Part shown: positions 11,841-24,615 of the stretch, piece after piece
Position numbering within the stretch: the first letter of the stretch is position 1
Layout: every line of letters begins with the position of its first letter
NCBI GenBank assembly: GCA_005406025.1
Contig: BGZK01000003.1
Span: 496,001 to 560,000, forward strand
Origin: Eumeta japonica
Lineage: Eukaryota; Arthropoda; Insecta; Lepidoptera; Psychidae
Length of the DNA stretch: 64,000 bases
Reading direction: 5' to 3'
Program-made: the position numbers and the translations under genes
Notes under the pieces: model-generated
The model's database searches: none
Told to the model about the DNA's origin: nothing
Seen by the model: only the letters and a program-made list of their open reading frames with translations

Positions 11841-13329
11841 AATGAGGCTTAATAATTATTATTGAAGTCATTATTGTATTTTGTGTAACACATATCACTA
11901 GGCAAATATTTGTAAATTTAGTAATGAGACAGTTCTCTTTACTTGTTAATGAGTAACGTAGTAAGTAGCAAGTAGATTCACATTTTAGAATATATGTAAT
12001 GAACATGTACTACCATGAACACCTACAAAGGATATCCAAACTCGAGAAATATTTATTATACGTGCCAAAGATCTCGATTGACTCTTTATTATTCTTTTGT
12101 CACATCGTTATCTAATATTCCGTCTTTTTATTGGTTTGTCTTTGTTTTACGTAGCAACAGAACAACGGATCGACTTGATTTTTTCTTCAAAATAATTTGA
12201 GAACCGGACATTGATATAGGCTTTCTTTTTTCATGGGAAGCTCCTTTAGGAAAGTATTATTATAACTAATCGTATTTGGTAAACCGATCTGAATAGAATT
12301 TGACTTGTGGATACGTTTAATATTGAATTGAGATGACACCTAAAATATTTTTTGTCGTAAGATGATGTCAAAAAAATGTCAAAGTTCCAGTGAGATTTAA
12401 ATTCAAATTAGCCCTTTAATAGCATTCCACGCGTATGAAACCGCTATCCATAAAATATATATAATGAATGATCGGAACCTGCATCGGTATAGAGAGCGGG
12501 ACTGGAAACGGCGAGAGTTTTTTAAAAAGATGATTCACTGTTTGTAAAGAGGAATACACGACAGGGTAATACTCGAAAAAAATACAAAGTTATGCTTTTC
12601 GGAAAAGGACATTATGAATAATTCTTACATTCTATTGAAACAAATTTCAATTTTTACATCGATAGGTATAACTCTGATGGTGTTCATTATGAACTAAAGA
12701 GAATATTTTTATGGGTATCTAATAATTTCATGCTCAACACTTTTCTCATTTGCATTTATTTTATTTCTTTCCAAGCAGGTGCCGTGCGGGACTTGGGTAT
12801 TTTTCTCTCGTTACTTTACATGCGGAAATAAATAACACTATCTTGTATTCTTGACGTTGGTGCGCTCGCTTGTAGTAAGATATGCCTTCCATTGTTTAAC
12901 ATTTTTTATGTTCGCTTTAAATTCTCCACATTTCTTGAGTGGAGATTGGTAATTATATCGATTAAATATTGAGTAAATATCGTCCGAGACCGATGATTTA
13001 GTGTACTCCGAAGTAAGGAGCAAGTGTTTATACTTGATTTACGATAAAAACGCGTTAATTATTCCATTTAATATTCTGGGAACTGAATCCGTTATATGCC
13101 TTGCTGATGCGAAAGCAATGCGCCATCGCTCAAAGAATCAACAATTATTTCATAGTTAAACAATAAATGATAGGCGTCTTTATTTAAAAATTGAATGTAC
13201 ATTAAATAGAAAAAACCTTTTTGTCTTTTTTTTTTTTGATACGATGTGAGTCAGCCTTAACTGTGAGTACATTTTTTTACCAACCGATTGTATTGTTCAA
13301 AACGATCCGATACAGCCGAATCAAGATTC
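11841..13329. other. AT-rich non-coding stretch
   Basis: A good-looking acceptor tract ends in CAG at 12,778, but it leads into a short open segment with no donor or frame worth calling. Otherwise I see nothing. Confidence 0.45.
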
Positions 13330-13560
13330 GATTAGTTGATTGCGGAGTAACGTTTACCGCTGCACATAATTATATTGAAACGTCGGTATTGTTGTAGCGG
13401 CCGGCCGGATCGGGCGCCTAAACCGCGCTCGATCAAAGCGCGGGAGCGATGCTACGGGAGATTCATGCATTGCGGCCGTTCGGTGCGAATTATGCGCGTG
13501 CGAATGGAAATTGCATACGTTCCGGTTTGATGAGCTTTTGCACGCTGCTCTATTAGAAAC
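13330..13560. promoter_or_regulatory. CpG-rich island
   Basis: CpG-dense core at 13,395-13,460 (GCGGCCGGCCGGATCGGGCG), flanked by AT-rich DNA containing homeodomain-type TTGATTG sequence. No ORF. Regulatory function is inferred. Confidence 0.4.
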
Positions 13561-13879
13561 CCCATTGACTGTCTAGGTTTATTGTGTGATATATCGTCGA
13601 GTTTTTTGTGTTGTTTATATTAGATTTTTTTGTGCGAATTCTTTAAAAGTATATACGGCATCTGAGAATGGAGGGATGTGCTTTGTGAAAAGTGCTAAAA
13701 ATCAATGTTATTAATGATTAATAAAACCAGTGATCTGTTTTGTAACATAAACACGTATCAGACTCCATTACCAAAAAAAGACCTCTTTTGGTATGATTAG
13801 CCTATTAATTAATCTGTGTAAATAAAAATCGATTGCTTGTCTATAAGAACATCACTTTTGTTTTCTTCGTAAATCTCAA

Positions 13880-14960
13880 AAAAAGGTTTGAATGAAAAAA
13901 ATAATTCTTTTCTATATCTGTCTATCTGTACGTTCTGTTTGTTTGTACGGACTATCTTCGGTACGGCTTAACCGATTACGATGCGATTTTCACTGAAAGG
14001 TAGAGGAGCTATATTTAGGGTACTTTTTCTTCCGGTAATTTTTAGGGTCCCTACGTGAAATAAAAGTCTTTAAAAAGTAAAATAAGTTATCGGATTTGAA
14101 ACAAAGGTGGAATAGGAATCAGATCCAGATGAAATCAAGGATGAGAAGCAGAATCGGAATCATGACGGACAATGTGTCCATATTGTGTCCAATCAATAAA
14201 AAATATATAGAAAATTGCTTTATGTCCACAAGGGTGAAGCCGCGGGCGATAGTTATCTGCAATAAAAATTATGAAGGGTTTGAAGCTTTTTTAGGGTTCT
14301 AATAAAATTTATAAGAACCCTTAAAGTTCATGTGATTTGAATAAAATTTAGTATGAAAATAGTTTGAAGCTATATGATAGTTGATAGCCAATAGTACGAT
14401 AGTAAGAATATATCGTAAACATTTTTTTAAATTTCCATAAGAATTACTTAGAATCCTTATAGTTAAACCGATTTCGATATATTTTGAATAATAACGGAAG
14501 ACAATCAAAAACCACAAAATACATTTTTAAAGGTTCCGCAAAATTTTAGTTTTAATAAAATTTAGCATGGAAATAGCTGGAAGTCAAGGAATGGATATAG
14601 GATACATTTTTAGGGTACCATGATTATCACTAATAACCCTCACGCTCCTTTTTACTGGATCCTGGTAAACTGAACTACAATGAGGCGTCCAGTTTAGCAA
14701 GATACAGTAAAAAGTCGGTCCTGCAAAACTGGACTGACGTGTGAAAGGAGTGTAACAGTTTTACCGCTTTTGCTGAAATTTGCACATATTTTTCTTATTA
14801 GCACAGTAAGAGCACTGAAAGTGGTTTATGGGTTCCAGGGTCGTATCCTATAAGATTTAAAGCACTGATATAATTTGATCTGTTTCAATGAAACTTGGCA
14901 TGGACTTAGCTTAAACCAAGAAAAGGGAAGTAGATTACATTATTTTTAGGGTTCCTTGGT
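13880..14960. repeat. Cluster of decayed lepidopteran repeat units
   Basis: The motif TTTTTAGGGT/GGTTCC recurs at about 14,020, 14,045, 14,290, 14,530, 14,610 and 14,945. Recurring blocks such as TAATAAAATTTAGCATGGAAATAG alternate with them, alongside a run of TCTGTCTATCTGT (13,910). These are hallmarks of the abundant 'ttagggttccgtac' family of lepidopteran genomes, here as several diverged, partly tandem copies. Confidence 0.5.
14096..14253 (-). mobile_element. Helitron-like piece with hexamer array
   Basis: A degenerate purine-rich hexamer array (GGAATCAGATCC... at 14,108-14,165) is followed by TATGTCCACAAGGGTGAAGC and CGCGGGCGATAGTTAT, the reverse-oriented LEP1-type terminus. It is embedded in the decayed repeat cluster and has no coding capacity. 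Confidence 0.5.
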
Positions 14961-15245
14961 TAGGAGTTCAATGAAAATTAGTAATAATCATTATAATTTC
15001 ACTGAAATTTGCAGATTTTTCGTAGTGTTTTGCATGAAACACATTCCAAACAAAACAAATATGGACAGGTCACCTAGTTATTTACAACTCAAGGTACAGT
15101 ACCGAAAGCAACCGTTTCGAACACAATCAGAAATTGGTTTAAACACTACCTTGAATTCATTAAGCACATCATTCGAAATTTTCTCAACACGGTCTATGAA
15201 TAAAATAAGTATTTATCCATATCCATCCACTATCTGACTATTTAT

Positions 15246-15287
15246 CCATGTAATAAAATAGGTTTTGTAAACTATTTTATTATATGG
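15246..15287. repeat. Compact 16-bp-stem hairpin
   Basis: CCATGTAATAAAATAG pairs with CTATTTTATTATATGG (one mismatch) across a 10-base loop. It is AT-rich, so less surprising than the other hairpins. Confidence 0.55.
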
Positions 15288-15899
15288 AGAACAGTATTAA
15301 TAATTTTTGTAAATTAAAGAACAACATAACAATGAAACATCCATGTGTAGTCACTTCCAACGGAAGAATATACTGTGAGTCATCTGGGAGTTGGGGGCGC
15401 ACTCGATACACGCTCGCGTAGATCGTAGTTACACTGTCGCTAATTCCTGAAGCGAAAAGGTTCTGAACATGAGAGTAGGTACTCGGGATCCACGCGGTCG
15501 TGGCTCCTATTGCATTAAATCATGAAGTTATTGGCTTTATATTAATATTAATTTTTAAAAGACTCAAATATATAAGTAAGTTTTAAAAATGATTTTTATA
15601 CCAATATGAATTTTCCAGATTTTCCAGCTGAAAAATTCAAACTTATGTTCTCATACATTTATACTAAAATCTTTGTTTTTTAAAAATACAAACAGTGTTT
15701 CTTTTACTTTACGATTCGCGAAATAATTTTTTTATTGATGCTGCAAAGTTCTTAAACATTAAAAGAAAAATGTATTTATTATTTTAAATGTTATAATTAT
15801 ATTATGATATTAATAATAATACTTTACAAAAATGATCAGTTGTAAAAAAATAAATAATTGTCTTAAAAACATTAACACTTTGCTTTAAATAAACAAAGT
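15288..15899. other. AT-rich stretch with small GC island
   Basis: 15,370-15,510 has scattered CpGs (GGGGGCGCACTCGATACACG). The rest is very AT-rich with no exon or recognised repeat. Confidence 0.4.
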
Positions 15900-16420
15900 T
15901 TTTTTGTTCATTAGTTGACGCTTGTTTTCCAAAGGGTTAGGCAATTACTACGAAGTCTCCACGTGCTTTCCGGGCGAGCGAGACGGGTACTGGTTACAGA
16001 CAAACGGTTAAGTATATGCATCAAGTCCCATTCTATCCCGTACTACGTTTCACCTAACACGTCGTAATTTGGTAGGTACACAAGCATTCAGTAAGCCGTC
16101 ACTAAAATCTATAGGAGACAACTATTGTGGTACCGTTTCGTCGCGTGCCGACGCCGGCGTAGGAGTCCTCTAGAATAATAGTTTTCCTACCGCGATAACA
16201 AGCCGCGTTAGGGGTGTCGTTACAAAAGATCGCGGCGTCGGCGCCGTCACAACGTGTCCCGATACAAACCTGTTTTGGCTGCGCTCCCTTCCTTCCACTC
16301 GCCTCTGGTGGAAGAGGCTTATTTTCGACGAATTCGAGCTCGCTCGTCGTCTAACTATTTCGACGATCAAATAACGAACGCTTGACAGACGGACGTCGTG
16401 ATAAATTTCGGTTAAAAGAA
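15900..16420. promoter_or_regulatory. CpG-containing island
   Basis: Half a kilobase of raised CpG content (for example 15,970-15,990, 16,140-16,270), with a 96-codon minus-strand frame that shows no conserved-looking segment and no splice borders. It is more likely regulatory than coding. Confidence 0.35.
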
Positions 16421-17040
16421 TGAGGACTTCAATTCCTAATGCCCTAAATCTACCAACCAATTGTAAATTTGTACAATCTATTTTATTTTTTATTACATTT
16501 AGCTTTAATTATTATTTACATCTCGACCATCTTCCATTCTCATCTACCACCTTTTTCTGTGTCTGAGGAATGCAATCTTTTCGAATGAACATTTGGACTT
16601 TCCTTCTTAGATAACATAAAAACGACAATAAAAGTAGCACTTTAAAAAGAGTAAAGTGACATTTTGCAGGATGGGGAAAGTATTTCAAAGCGGATATATC
16701 TCTATTGACTTTTGTTCTACATAGACATTTAAAAAGGAAGGTAAAAATATATGTGCCAATTGGTTTTATCGCTTCTGAACGTGGAGCTTATACACCCTTT
16801 ATTTTACTGTGAAAGCTCTGCAATTTACTCGAAGGCTTTTTAGTATTTATTGTGAATGCAATAGAGTTAATTGTATGCTTAGCTCGGCAATCAGAAAATT
16901 ATCATTTTTTATCTAGGTACTTCAATATACAATGGAAAGCATTGTGCTAAAAGTCCAAAAAGCACATAAAATGGGTAGCGAGAAATTCGGACAAGAAATA
17001 AAAACACTGATGCACTTACACAAGCACTGGCATTAATTTG
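16421..17040. other. AT-rich non-coding stretch
   Basis: No feature recognised. The last ~100 bases may be an upstream, more decayed part of the LINE fragment that follows. Confidence 0.4.
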
Positions 17041-17260
17041 GCAACGGGCGGGCCTATCTCACGCAATAACGACAAACGACGGACCATTGAAATTATGTGC
17101 TGGAAGGGACCATTGGACAAGATGCTTATTGACTGACCAAAAAATCGGTAGGCTGATGACGTTACACTAGTAAATGGAAGGGAATGGCTGAAAAGAGGGA
17201 AAGATAAAAAAGTCGTGCATAGGGTTGGAGGAGGCCTTTACCCAAACGAGCATTTATATC
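17041..17260 (+). mobile_element. Decayed LINE 3' fragment (CFDP2-like / RTE-type reverse transcriptase tail)
   Basis: Conceptual translation, with frameshifts and stops, resembles the C-terminal tail of the endonuclease/reverse transcriptase proteins often annotated as craniofacial development protein 2-like in insects. In order it shows a GHxxRxxDxRxT-like segment (17,046-17,080), a W-x-G/R-P-x-x-x segment (17,100-17,120), and the hallmark LEEA-like end (GTTGGAGGAGGCC at 17,224-17,236). The middle is degraded and there is no full ORF, so it is a dead 5'-truncated copy. Recognition is from the family pattern, not a search. Confidence 0.6.
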
Positions 17261-18359
17261 TTTGAAGCTGAAGATAACTAACTATCTAGGCGATTACGAT
17301 AAACTAGTAAACTAATAAAAAGACCATTTAACAAACAAACAACAGTGAAATGATTTATTTATTATTTAGACGTGACCAAAAATATTGAATAAATGGCTTT
17401 TTTTTATTATATTATTTGTTATCTACTTCGATGTTTTCCTGCGATTAATAATGTCTTGTGCACTTTAAGTTTTTAATAGAATACTTTATTCTTGCAAATT
17501 GTGTGACCAATTTTATTAAATTTCATTAAATTTAATTGCTATAGAGCATTTGTTAGGTACATTTTATATATTGTCTAACAAGAAATTTGCATAATCGTTA
17601 CATTTGTTATAAATCGTTAAACTGCATTATAATTATTTCGTAATCATCGGGCACTTCCATCTCTATTTCATGTTCTCATTACCACGTTTATAAACACGAC
17701 CCGTTCGCTTTCCTCGTTTTAATATTTATTTATATTTGACCTACCTAATTCTGTTTTACTTCTTTATTGACGGCCGTTCGCCCTCTGGCGACGACATGTC
17801 AGACTTTAAAAATTTTGTTTTCAACTGCTTTTGTGCGATTTAGATTAGTAATTGTTTTGTTTTTAGATAGTAACTACCGTATCCTAAGAAAATATCAACT
17901 AGACGTATACTGTTAAGAACGTGGGTGCTAAGTGAGCCCTTCAAAAAGAGATAAAAGCTGTTCTCGGCTCTTTGCAGCCCCGGAAAGGAATAAGGCGAAC
18001 TACCCGCCTTTTGTGTGCTATTCCTGATATCGTATATCCAGGTCAGTCTGGAGAATTTATTTTCTTTTCCTTTTATAGGTGGAAGAAAGAAAAAAGATGC
18101 AATTTTTAATCCAGTACCCAGGTTTTTAAACGATTTTATTGAAAGTTAGAACAAATGGCACACCTTGTGAAATGGTTATTATTTAAATCTTTTATGACTA
18201 TATTTTAATTATTCTAATTGTATTTGTGTTAATCTTTAAATTATATTAAACACATGTAAATCGACATATTTAGAAACAGAAGTCTTAAGTCTATCATTGT
18301 TAGGGTTTTTCACCCGTTTTAAAGTCACTGAAGAGTTGGTAATATGCAAAAAATTTTAG
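17261..18359. other. AT-rich non-coding stretch
   Basis: No exon, hairpin or repeat that I can support. A modest GC patch lies around 17,970-18,010. Confidence 0.45.
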
Positions 18360-18530
18360 TAGTTCTACAATTCCGACTCTACTATCCAGTGCCGTCGGAA
18401 TGGTGGTATATGAAGATGAAAGGCATTTGGTAGACTGATAGTACTTACGCTATGTTACGGGCCGGTCGTAACTACGATTATTGTACGTCTGCGCCGCGTC
18501 GCCTCTAAAGATATACAATTGAGTGACCAG
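18360..18530. promoter_or_regulatory. Small GC-richer island
   Basis: A patch with CpGs at 18,460-18,505 (GGGCCGGTCGTAACTACG, CTGCGCCGCGTCGCC). No ORF or TATA box. Weak regulatory candidate. Confidence 0.25.
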
Positions 18531-19079
18531 TTTTTTACTCGCTTAATATTGCACCTATATTAGAGAAAGGGTACAAACTTATATTAAACGATTAAATGAA
18601 TGGCGAATTGTATGTTGAGAAGATGGCTAGGATTTCGTAGTCAAGTTGAGCCTATCGTTTGTAGTCGCATCCAAATATATTTTTTTCAGCTTAACAATTT
18701 GAATTATATGTCTTAAACTTAGTATATGTGTGAACATTAGGTCTACCTAACGTGTAATATATTAAACGTAAAATAATAAATATGTAATGTAATAAAATAA
18801 TAATAAATAACAAATAAACTTTAAGTATTAATATACGTACTTAGTAAAATCACAATTTGCTCACTCCGTTTTGTTAGGACTCGCTTACCTGCATCGTAAT
18901 CCACATACGAAATTTTATTATTAACCACATGTAAGTTCGTCCATCCTCCTAATTTTATTTTTAATATTAATCTATAATACATTTTGTTATTTATATAGGT
19001 ATTTTTTCCTTGAACCAATTTACAGATAATTCAAATATTTTTTAAAATATAAGTCCACTTTTACTATGCAAAATACCTA
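18531..19079. other. AT-rich non-coding stretch
   Basis: Very AT-rich. A minus-strand CAG abutting GTAAGC at about 18,889 was checked as a recursive splice site but lacks a pyrimidine tract. Confidence 0.45.
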
Positions 19080-19430
19080 TTAATTTCGAGTACAATAATT
19101 ACGTACGTGCTCTCAGCGAGGAGGGCGAAATTAACGTTTTATGTTTACAGAGTTGCTGACGAAATCCTAAAGTAACTTTAGGAGAGTTTGTTATTAAAGA
19201 AACTTAATGGAAAATTAATTTCTCCGGTTCAATTAAACGCGGTCTGCGGTCTGAATTCCGTAACGACGTATTGCTGAACTCGATACGTTCACACCGGTGG
19301 AGCGATTCGGGTCGTGGATGCTCATGGCCGATTTAAAATAATGTGAATGCTTGAATTCTGATCATCCTCAATCCGAAACCGTCTCGTCATATAACTCGGG
19401 GCCTGGTCATTCCTGTAGCTACGGTTATTG
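19080..19430. promoter_or_regulatory. GC-richer island
   Basis: CpG-containing sequence (19,110-19,140; 19,240-19,330) with no ORF, including homeodomain-type AATTAA sequences near 19,210-19,235. Candidate regulatory element by composition. Confidence 0.3.
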
Positions 19431-20219
19431 GTTTAATTATTATAATTTAATTCTAGATAGTATTCTTGTCGTTGGCGACAGTTTTTTTATTTATTGTTAG
19501 ATTAAAACATGGTTTAGTACTTGTATTTACTAAATGCACAATTTCGGTATCCTACCACGTTCTAATTAACTGGGTTTCTTATCTTCCTACTCGTCCGTTC
19601 GATAGAAATTTCGCAATCACTTTCAAACTAACTTCCCGATGAGCTAAAGACTTTCTATATAACTCAGAACTAAATGACAATGCAATATTAACTTGCTTTG
19701 TTGTATGTTTGAACACAGAGAGACGTAATAAAAACATATTTTCAAAAAATTATTATAATATACCAAGTTATTAAAGAAGACTGAAAATTATAAAATAGTA
19801 AATTGTTTTAGCCCTATGCAGATTCTTAATCCCATACAGATAGTCCTGAAAATTTGTAAATGTGAATTTTTAGTTGCTATGAAAATAGTTGTAGTAATAG
19901 GTGATAGTATGGAGTATACATAGTAGCTGTCGCTAAATAAACAGACAGTATATTTAATTTCATTCGTTGTTACACAAAATTGTCAATAATTTTGTGAACT
20001 ATTCATGATTATCTATTTTATGCGCCCTACATTTTTTACTTTAAATCTTACAGGTATTTTCATGGTCATTCATAAATTCACAATCACAATTTTTTAAGTC
20101 TACCGAGTTAGGAATTTGTGTCGGACTAAGAGAAATTATGTTATACTTTTTATTCCGTTTTAAAAATGTGGTAGGTATAGGTATTATAAATTATTATTTT
20201 TTTAATAATCTAACTTGAG
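19431..20219. other. AT-rich non-coding stretch
   Basis: A segment around 19,800-19,915 recalls the decayed repeat units at 13.9-15.0 kb but is too diverged to call. Nothing else is visible. Confidence 0.4.
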
Positions 20220-20410
20220 TGTACTCAGTTCATGCGGAACGCCGGGGGCAACAAGGGTGTTTGAGTAGGTATCACTGTCGGTCATTTAGCTCGTTTGGCG
20301 CGTCTGTGTCGCAGCAACCAGAGAGCCGCTAGCTCTAATCAGCGCGGCGGGCGGCGCGGGCGTCGCGCCGCGGTCCCGGGACGCGCGGCCTCCGCAACTT
20401 TCATTAGGCA
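20220..20410. promoter_or_regulatory. Sharp CpG island
   Basis: One of the densest CpG blocks in the window: 20,340-20,395 is almost pure G+C (GGCGGGCGGCGCGGGCGTCG). It lies between AT-rich flanks and has no ORF. This sharpness in an insect intron suggests a promoter or a strongly constrained enhancer, but no TATA box or initiator pair is evident. Confidence 0.4.
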
Positions 20411-21057
20411 CTAGCTGTTTGAAATTCTGCGTTTAGGATTACTGTTTTAAATTATTAATAAACTGAATACAAAACAAGGGAAGCTAACTTTAAATATTTT
20501 ATTATACTAAAATAAATGAAATGAAAAATTATCTTTTCTTGTTACAATTTAATTTTACCCTCATAAATCCTTTCTAATTTTAATCTCAATAAATACCAAT
20601 ATTACGTTTATTAACAACATATTTATTTCATATAGAGAGATAATTGCGTATTTAATTCTAAAAATTAGTTTGTGTCCAATAAATGTCACAATACAATAAT
20701 TGCGTCAAATGCAACATATGAATACCTTGAGACGTCGTGCATTTCATTTTCTAAAGTATTATTAGTTTCCAAGATCTAACTGAATAGGATTAAAAAAAAA
20801 TATCTACACAACAGAAGCAGTAGCGACATCAGTCATGTGTCAAAACCTTGGGAACAATTGATAACAGTCAAGGCGACGAGAAAGCAAAAGTATGTATTTC
20901 AAAGCGTAATTGCAAAATCGACCGTGGTCAATAAAAAAAATAATAACCCTTCAGCCGATTCGCCAGCAGGTCCGTAATAACCCTCGCGGTCCACCTGCTA
21001 CTAAATTTACGCTCGATTCAAAGCCACTCTTGCGAGTATTTCGGCCAGGCTTTTTGC
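20411..21057. other. AT-rich stretch next to inverted repeat
   Basis: No feature is visible apart from moderately GC-rich sequence at 20,940-21,057, immediately outside the left arm. That outer flank is not shared with the outer flank of the right arm. Confidence 0.4.
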
Positions 21058-21490
21058 TTTGACGTGACAACGTCTTAAATTAGGTTGCGGCTGGGAGTCA
21101 CTTTGAAAAGTGTAACGCTCGGTAACATAACGATGAGTCACCGAACGAGAGAGCCCGCCGAACCTTGCGTCTCTCTCCCACTCAACTATGATCGGTCTGC
21201 CGCGCGAGCGAGTAGTGCATGCTTGCAAATGTATTGCAATTATGTTGTATATTTTATATGTATGTGAGGTAAAAATAAAATTTTGTTAATATGAATTCAG
21301 TGGATTCTTTGTATAAATTAATGTTTTAAATATAATTCTTTGTATAAATAAATGTTTTAAATTGTTACTATTATTTCATCCTTCTTCCTACTATACGAAT
21401 GAATATTCACATTAAATGATTTTACCATTCAAAATCGTTGTCACGTAAAACTTTCGCCCGTATACCGACTTTACAGCAACCAAATTTTTT
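21058..21490 (+). mobile_element. Left copy of a ~435-bp inverted dispersed repeat
   Basis: The same sequence occurs in reverse orientation at 24,156-24,615. This copy begins TTTGACGTGACAACGTC and ends TTACAGCAACCAAATTTTTT. Near its right end CGTTGTCACGTAAAA is the reverse complement of the start (14 of 15 bases), so a unit has its own short inverted termini plus a shared ~40-bp tail. An internal tandem duplication of about 29 bp (TTCTTTGTATAAAT..., around 21,305-21,360) is present in both copies. I remember this sequence as a common lepidopteran repeat but cannot assign a superfamily. It has no transposase and no clear target duplication. Confidence 0.75.
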
Positions 21491-24155
21491 TTTTTATTTA
21501 TTAGCACCCTACAGCGTCAGCGGCTGTGATCTGCATCGCAACGAGTCCCAGTTTGGGCCGGCCCATCTCCCCTAATCGCCCATACTGATATTATTCATGG
21601 TTTAATGAAGCGCGATTGTGTAATACGCGCCCTTCTCTATCCGATTTCGGACGATGTCATTGTTAGTTAATTTATTATAACAGATGTTGTTGTATTTTTT
21701 TTTTCTAAAAGGAATTCGGATGAATTAGCAATATTTTTGGTTGGATTAGTTGCTGTCTCATATGACCATATGGTGGAGATCTCGACAACTGCTGTTCTTC
21801 TATTCTAACGAAACCAATTGTTTATTTTTCATGCATCCTTGCAGTTAGTGGTCGTTGATGTCCTGTCAATTGAATTCAAATTTAAGTATGTTTCTTCAAT
21901 AACATCAGCGGATGCTACGATGAAAAAGGAAAAATTGAGTTTGATACTTATTAGTTGTGTCTAAAACGTGTTAATATACGTTTTGGTCTTTTTTTCATAT
22001 TCTATATATATGTTAAATAATAATCACATACGGCATTCGATTGTATGTACTATAAAAACCATATCAAAGTTTATATGGAATTAAAAAATGCATTTAAAAA
22101 TTACATATTATTACATTATTTATATGACCAATAATCTACGTATAAAATATTCCGCTATACCAATACAATACTCCTTTTTACGTTTCATCAGAAAATCTGA
22201 ACATTTTTTTGTGTAAGTTGTCGCCACAAGTTTCGAGCTACCCGTTTCGGCGCGGCCGTCTCAAATGTCGTACTCTTGTGGTAGGCCACTTGTCGTTAAG
22301 ACGTTTCCTTTCCGTCGTCAAAACCAGGCCCGTATATGCATAATAAAAGAAATGTAGATATAATTTGGTATCATATAAATGATATCATGAAAATAAGTTA
22401 CCAGAGTTAATTTCTGTTCAAGGAAATTCTAATGTTAATCTAATATACAGTCAGAGCGGCTTTTGAGGTGATATAATGTTTCGGAGTAAGCGAGTAACTA
22501 TTTGAAATGGTTGAAAATTAATTGTTAGCAACACGACTTCAAATTAGAAGAAGTGCTCAATGTATTGGCAGTATCTTTATGTCATAAAAATAGCGATCTT
22601 TCTTTAAAATAGTTATAATAAAATTTCACTAAACATTTTGGGGACGTTGTTCTCTGACAATTTCAATGGCATGGTTTTATTTTTATTTAAGAAAAACAAT
22701 AACTAGCTAACTCTGAGTAAGATGCATTAACTACTTTTTCGAAATATTATTTGCATTTATTACAATAAAATTAATTTTGTAAAACTGCTCTTTTTGTTGC
22801 CTGTGTCGTGCTTCGGAATACTGAACTTTATTGTTAACTCTTAAGTGCCTACATTGATAGTAATAGGTTCTGACCCATGGGAAAACGCCCGTTTCAGATT
22901 TTATTTTTACGTATTATATCACCTTAAGGAACACATCATTTGATGGGTGTAAAAAGTAGAACAAAGATCTGTGCGTCAATTTGTATCTGTAATGAAGCGC
23001 CTTCCCTCATTTCGAAAGATCAATTGCAGATAAGTATGAATAAAAGCCATGGTGTTCACTCAAGCACCATACGTTTATAGTATGAGAATGTAACAATAAG
23101 AAACTAAAAGTCCAATGAATCCAGAAGGCGGCTTGTAAGATCAACGACGAAAACATACCGAACGGATGAATAATTTACGATTATTAAAACGACTTTAGGA
23201 GGCCAAATTAACTTAGAATAGGCTATTCTGGCCAACCATCTTTCGTTAATGAAAAGTATTAAAACTGCATTGGAAGAAAATTTGTATGTTATGAACATGC
23301 GGTGTAGATTGTTCAAACATTTCATCTTTGTATTCTCTGATATTCATGGCGTTCTAGTTTTTATAGTAAATGTTAATATGTACTGTTTAAATATCAAAGT
23401 TGACGACGATCAAACTTAACGGTGAGTAGAAAGACGAGCCTTATAGTCTAGTGATTACCAGAGAGCCTCACCGATCATTCTTATTGATAACTTTTGTTGC
23501 CTTACACGAGAAACAGATATTTTTTGTTATTCGCATTGAGACAATGTATTTTAATGTTTTTGGAAGATACTTACTTGGGTTTTGAATTGATAGCTTCCAG
23601 CGATCGATTTAGGATGGTTGTGGTTACCATTTCTTGTGACATAATTGGTGAAAATTTCTATATTTCCCATTACTATTAAAGTTTCACAGCTAAGACTAAA
23701 GTCAAGAGCAATTACAGTAACGAAACATTGCGTGTATTTCGCCAAAACCGAACGTCAAATGTGAGTAGGCATCGATCGCTATTCTTTTCCTTTGTGACCT
23801 GTCGGGTAGTGGTCTGCGACTGAAATATAATTGGTACTGGCCGTACCCTGACGTAGCTCATTCTCTAATCACAACTAAAATTTTCGTTCATCGCGAAGCC
23901 TTTGTCCGAGAACCAATTATTTTTTTGGATGACTGAGTTTCCATTACGGAGTTAGATTAATGGTCGGCTCGTTTGTTTTGTCGAAGATATTACACTTTTA
24001 ACGAAAGGGGAAAAGGTTTGTGTCCCAATAGTTGAAATTAGTTTTTTTCCTGCGATCTCATCTTTGATCTCCGTCTGCAGAAAATTATACTAGAGCGGAA
24101 TTGATCCAACGGACAGAGTAATTGCGACTTGTCTACTTATTTGGGGAAATTATTG
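21491..24155. other. 2.7-kb interval between inverted repeat copies
   Basis: It carries only small overlapping frames (up to 73 codons) and no transposase-like segment. A CpG-containing patch at 21,505-21,600 and another at 22,230-22,330 stand out; the rest is AT-rich. The interval could be cargo of one long-TIR element or ordinary DNA between two separate insertions. Confidence 0.45.
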
Positions 24156-24615
24156 AAAAAATTTGGTTGCCTGTAAAGTCGGTATACGGGCGAAAGTTTT
24201 ACGTGACAACGACTTTGAATGGTAAAATCATTTAATGTGAATATTCATTCGTATAGTAGGAAGAAGGATGAAATAATAGTAACAATTTAAAACATTTATT
24301 TATACAAAGATTATATTTAAAACATTAATTTATACAAAGAATCTCGCACTAAATTTCATATTAACAAAATTTTATTTTACCTTTACACATACGTATTTAT
24401 ATACAAATATACATACAATAACTTGCAATACATTTGCAAGCTATGCACTAATTCTCTAGTGCTGCGCGCGGCAGACCGATCATAGTTGGTGGGAGAGAGA
24501 CGCAAGGCATTCGGCGACCTCTCTCGTTCGGTGACTCATCGTTACGTTACCGAGCGTTACACTTTTTCAAAGTGACTCCCAGCCGCAACCTAATTTAAGA
24601 CGTTGTCACGTCAAA
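24156..24615 (-). mobile_element. Right copy of the inverted dispersed repeat
   Basis: This is the reverse complement of 21,058-21,490, starting AAAAAATTTGGTTGCCTGTA and ending GACGTTGTCACGTCAAA. It is about 25 bp longer because of small insertions near 24,340-24,450. The tail here reads TACAGGCAACC against TACAGCAACC at left. Similarity stays high across the whole length by eye, so both copies came from closely related sources. Confidence 0.75.

Noticed and set aside
18880..18900. Minus-strand CAG|GTAAGC as a second recursive splice site
   Set aside because: No pyrimidine tract upstream on that strand and the donor is not optimal.
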